NCBI GenBank assembly: GCA_023053545.1
Contig: JAKZAN010000006.1
Location: 2,423,001 to 2,487,000, forward strand
Direction: 5' to 3'
DNA from: Lepidurus packardi
Taxonomy: Eukaryota; Arthropoda; Branchiopoda; Notostraca; Triopsidae
DNA: 64,000 nucleotides
The stretch's first letter is position 1, and every line of letters begins with the position of its first letter. Below, piece by piece: positions 61,430 through 64,000 of the stretch. A program made the translations under genes and the position numbers. The notes under the pieces are model-generated. The model worked only from the letters and a program-made list of their open reading frames with translations, was not told the DNA's origin and searched no databases.

Positions 61430-63892
61430 TTATATCATTGCTCTTCCTCGAGTTTCAATAGGCAAAAATATACTTGCGGCACACGCTAACAACCCAACAC
61501 AACCATACAAACCTAACGCCATTGGAATAGACGTCTGAACCAAAACCTACAAACACAACCATAATGTCAGTAAACTGTGCAAACGAAAGTAAATTAAATC
61601 TACCTGAGCTACAAACGGCGTAACCATCGCTCCCAATCTGGACATACTGCTACAAAAGCCAACACCCAAAGCTCGTAGTCGTGTAGGGTATACCTATGAA
61701 ATAACATTTACAATAATTTCGAATACAATATTTGAAAAAAAAACTATTGCAAAATATCGACAATGAAAAGTAAAGCTCGTGCAAGCATGCCGTTGTGTCT
61801 TGGCAAACTGTACCAACTTACCTGGGTCGCCTGGAACTTGAGATAATTCTGGTAAACCTAACCACGTTATGGCCCCCTTTGATGTGCAGTTACATTAAAA
61901 TGCCCTCCACCATACCATGCCAGAACAGCCATTCAATTGCTAGTATTATTATCCAATAAAAACTTCAAATTACCTCAGGCGTATACACGTACGCCGCCTG
62001 GAAAACACCACTCACGATGCCTCTTGCCATGAACAGCAAAATGGTCAGCATATATCTCCTAGCACACAAACGAAAAGCATTAATGTCGCAGAACGCAAAC
62101 CACTATAGACGCTTACTTCGAGATGCATATAAAGAGTAGCGATACTGTTACACTAAAAGCAGCAAATTCCAACGCCATTGTCTTCTTTCTTCCCAGATAT
62201 TCTATAGCTATCACAGTCACGAATATTCCTGAAATGCCAAAGTCAGAAACGGTGATCCGAAGTAAGACAATATACCTGGGAATTCGGCTAAAGTTGTCCA
62301 GAGCAGATCTACATAGTCTTCATAACCTAACGGTCTACAACTTGCAATACAATCTTCGGTCTGAACTGTTGAATTGACGGTCCCATCCAACACGCAGAAT
62401 GGTTTTTCGCGATCCGCTGCAGCCAGAAGCTCAGTAGACATTAACACCACTCCATAGTAGCAAAACGCACAGGCAGTATAAATGAACCACAATAGAAGTG
62501 TCGTCGTACGTAACTCTGGCCTTAGCAATGCGCGTAACCCAGATCGAATAGAACGGCTACCTGTGCTAACTGCTTCACCTGCGGAATATTCTGAAATATC
62601 GTCAACGGTAAGCCGCCCCAATAGCATAGGTCGCTTGTTGTCATCCGCTATGCTCTTGAGAACAGCTAAGGCTTGATCTGTGTCCCCACGGGCCGCAAGA
62701 AAACGAGCGCTTTCTGGCAACCACTAAGAAGATAAACCACACTATAAATTAGGAGCGGTCAAAAAGCTAAAGAACCTGCTTACCGGAGTAATGCAGATGA
62801 AAGTTAAAACGGGTACTGCCGATAAACCCAGCAACCATCTCCAGCCTAGCACTGGCATAACTAGTAGCGCCAGCAAAACTTCCATACACGCACCCAAGGC
62901 CCAAAAACACTATCAAAGAAATATTATTACTGTCATTCATTCTTGTTTAGCAAAAAATACTTCTAATAGGACGACGCATTTTCCTCGCTGCTTACAAGGC
63001 AGAAATTCTGAATAGAGCGTTACACTAAAATATGGAATTATTAACTATGATTTCCAGGACTGAAATATGGATTTCTTACGACTGTGGAGTACATCCAATT
63101 GCAAAACCGACTAGCATTCGTAAAAATAGCATCCAAAAATATGTTGGTGAAAAGGCACTAAGAGTGCCATAAAAACACAAAAGGATGGCTGATAACAACA
63201 GAGCCTGCAACGCAAATGAATCTAAAATAGCACAAACTACTTCGAATCGTAAATAAATTATTAAAACCAAGTAGAAATAAGTTAGATAAGCCGATAAAGG
63301 AATCACAGAAATAAGGACAAAAAAAGGTCAAGGGAGTGCGATTAAGATAATTAAATGCTTAAAATACCGTTTTCCTTCCATACTTGTCGCTCATGTGGCC
63401 CCAAAAAATGGCGCTAAACATCATTCCAACGAACACGCACTAATATAAATCGATTTAAAGGCATACAAAAGGAATTAAAAATATACTGTAGTTAGCAAAG
63501 CTTGTTTCCAATCCGGAATTCCCCAAGCACAGTGCAAGGCCGGAGATATTATGCTGAGAATCATCATTTCCATTGAATCAGCCATCCAACAAATACCAGT
63601 AATGAATGAGAGCTTAACTTGGAATTTGCCAAACCCTGTGGCATTAACGGCTTGATCTACCGTAAAAGTATCTAAACGAAAAAACACTTAAATTATAAGA
63701 ACCAACAGTGGATCTAACAAAATGTATACCATCCGGTACAACTCCAGGAAGGGCCGCGCTCAATTCTATGGCTGATCCTAGCCCATCGAAAGCTCCTAGC
63801 TCGAAAGCAAAGGCACTTGTCGAACTACTGGTATCATCGTCCATTTCATTGTAAGCATTCCTCGCCCGAACGGATTTCGTAAACTTCGCCAT
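61430..63892 (-). CDS. Svop: Synaptic vesicle 2-related protein (SVOP), MFS transporter
   Basis: Eleven exons on the minus strand: 63730-63892, 63487-63671, 63368-63439, 63080-63204, 62961-63024, 62784-62909, 62276-62723, 62117-62228, 61974-62058, 61604-61693, 61430-61546; 1587 nt, 528 aa (mammalian SVOP about 548). It belongs to the major facilitator superfamily with 12 expected TM helices; in mammals it sits in synaptic vesicle membranes and has no firmly known substrate. Diagnostic stretches: '[18 protein letters not shown]' before TM1, '[14 protein letters not shown]', the MFS loop '[11 protein letters not shown]', 'LPESARF', 'TTLLLWFIY', a Cys-containing loop after TM7, '[12 protein letters not shown]', '[10 protein letters not shown]', '[10 protein letters not shown]' and 'FLPIETRGR'. 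The N-terminus is cytosolic and acidic. Start taken at 63892, though an ATG two codons upstream (63898) is in frame, and an AG just before the chosen ATG could be an acceptor of a 5' UTR intron. The neighbouring INPP5K lies downstream on the same strand. Confidence 0.95.
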
Positions 63893-64000
63893 CTGCATGC
63901 ATTGAACTATTAGCGCCTTTTAATGCTACTTAGTAATTATACCTCTAATAGATACTAATACATACAGCGTTCACTTCTACGTAAATACTTTATTTTTTTA
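63893..64000. other. 5' flank of SVOP at the window edge
   Basis: 108 bp upstream of the SVOP start. Nothing is recognised beyond a possible acceptor AG directly before the start codon. Confidence 0.5.

Overview
The window is eukaryotic nuclear DNA. Every recognisable gene is split by GT-AG introns. The set (a Sidestep-type immunoglobulin receptor, HIP1, UFD1, SGLT-type SLC5 transporters, INPP5K/SKIP, SVOP and an RSKR-like kinase tail) points to an arthropod, because Sidestep is an arthropod axon-guidance family. Expanded SGLT-type sugar transporters and the RSKR-like kinase fit a non-dipteran lineage better (crustacean, mite or other chelicerate, or an early hexapod). That placement is inference. 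Many introns are only 50-80 bp, while a few reach several kb. All eight complete gene models below were assembled by hand from splice sites, and each sums to a whole number of codons.

Layout. 1-3.4 kb: no recognisable coding. 3.4-4.0 kb (+): the last two exons of a protein kinase whose start lies upstream. 4-16.8 kb: about 12.8 kb without a supportable gene. 16.8-39.5 kb (+): a 13-exon Sidestep-family receptor (853 aa; five Ig domains, FN3, one TM segment) with 4.4 kb and 11.3 kb introns; the larger intron holds a 295-bp tandem duplication. 40.7-45.6 kb (+): HIP1 (15 exons, 1112 aa). 46.4-47.9 kb (+): UFD1 (7 exons, 298 aa), whose start codon is the last codon of exon 1. 48.1-58.5 kb (-): three tandem SGLT-type transporter genes (662, 679 and 675 aa), each with 14 coding exons at the same positions. 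58.9-60.7 kb (-): INPP5K/SKIP 5-phosphatase (428 aa). 61.4-63.9 kb (-): SVOP (528 aa).

The most interesting feature is in the most 5' SGLT copy (54.7-58.5 kb). It carries two versions of exon 9, both exactly 169 nt and both with the same splice phases. They encode the helix that contributes sugar-site residues in human SGLT1. Including both, or neither, would shift the frame, so they look like mutually exclusive exons. The intron between them holds two TGCATG (RBFOX-type) motifs and a third GCATG core on the transcribed strand. The other two SGLT copies have a single exon 9 each: one close to version a, the other sharing the version b signature residues. A second notable feature is a threefold 70-residue (210-nt) repeat in the HIP1 coiled coil.

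The genes do not form an obvious pathway. HIP1 (endocytosis), SVOP (vesicle membrane), INPP5K (phosphoinositides) and SGLT (sugar uptake) touch membrane traffic and nutrient handling, but their proximity should not be over-read.
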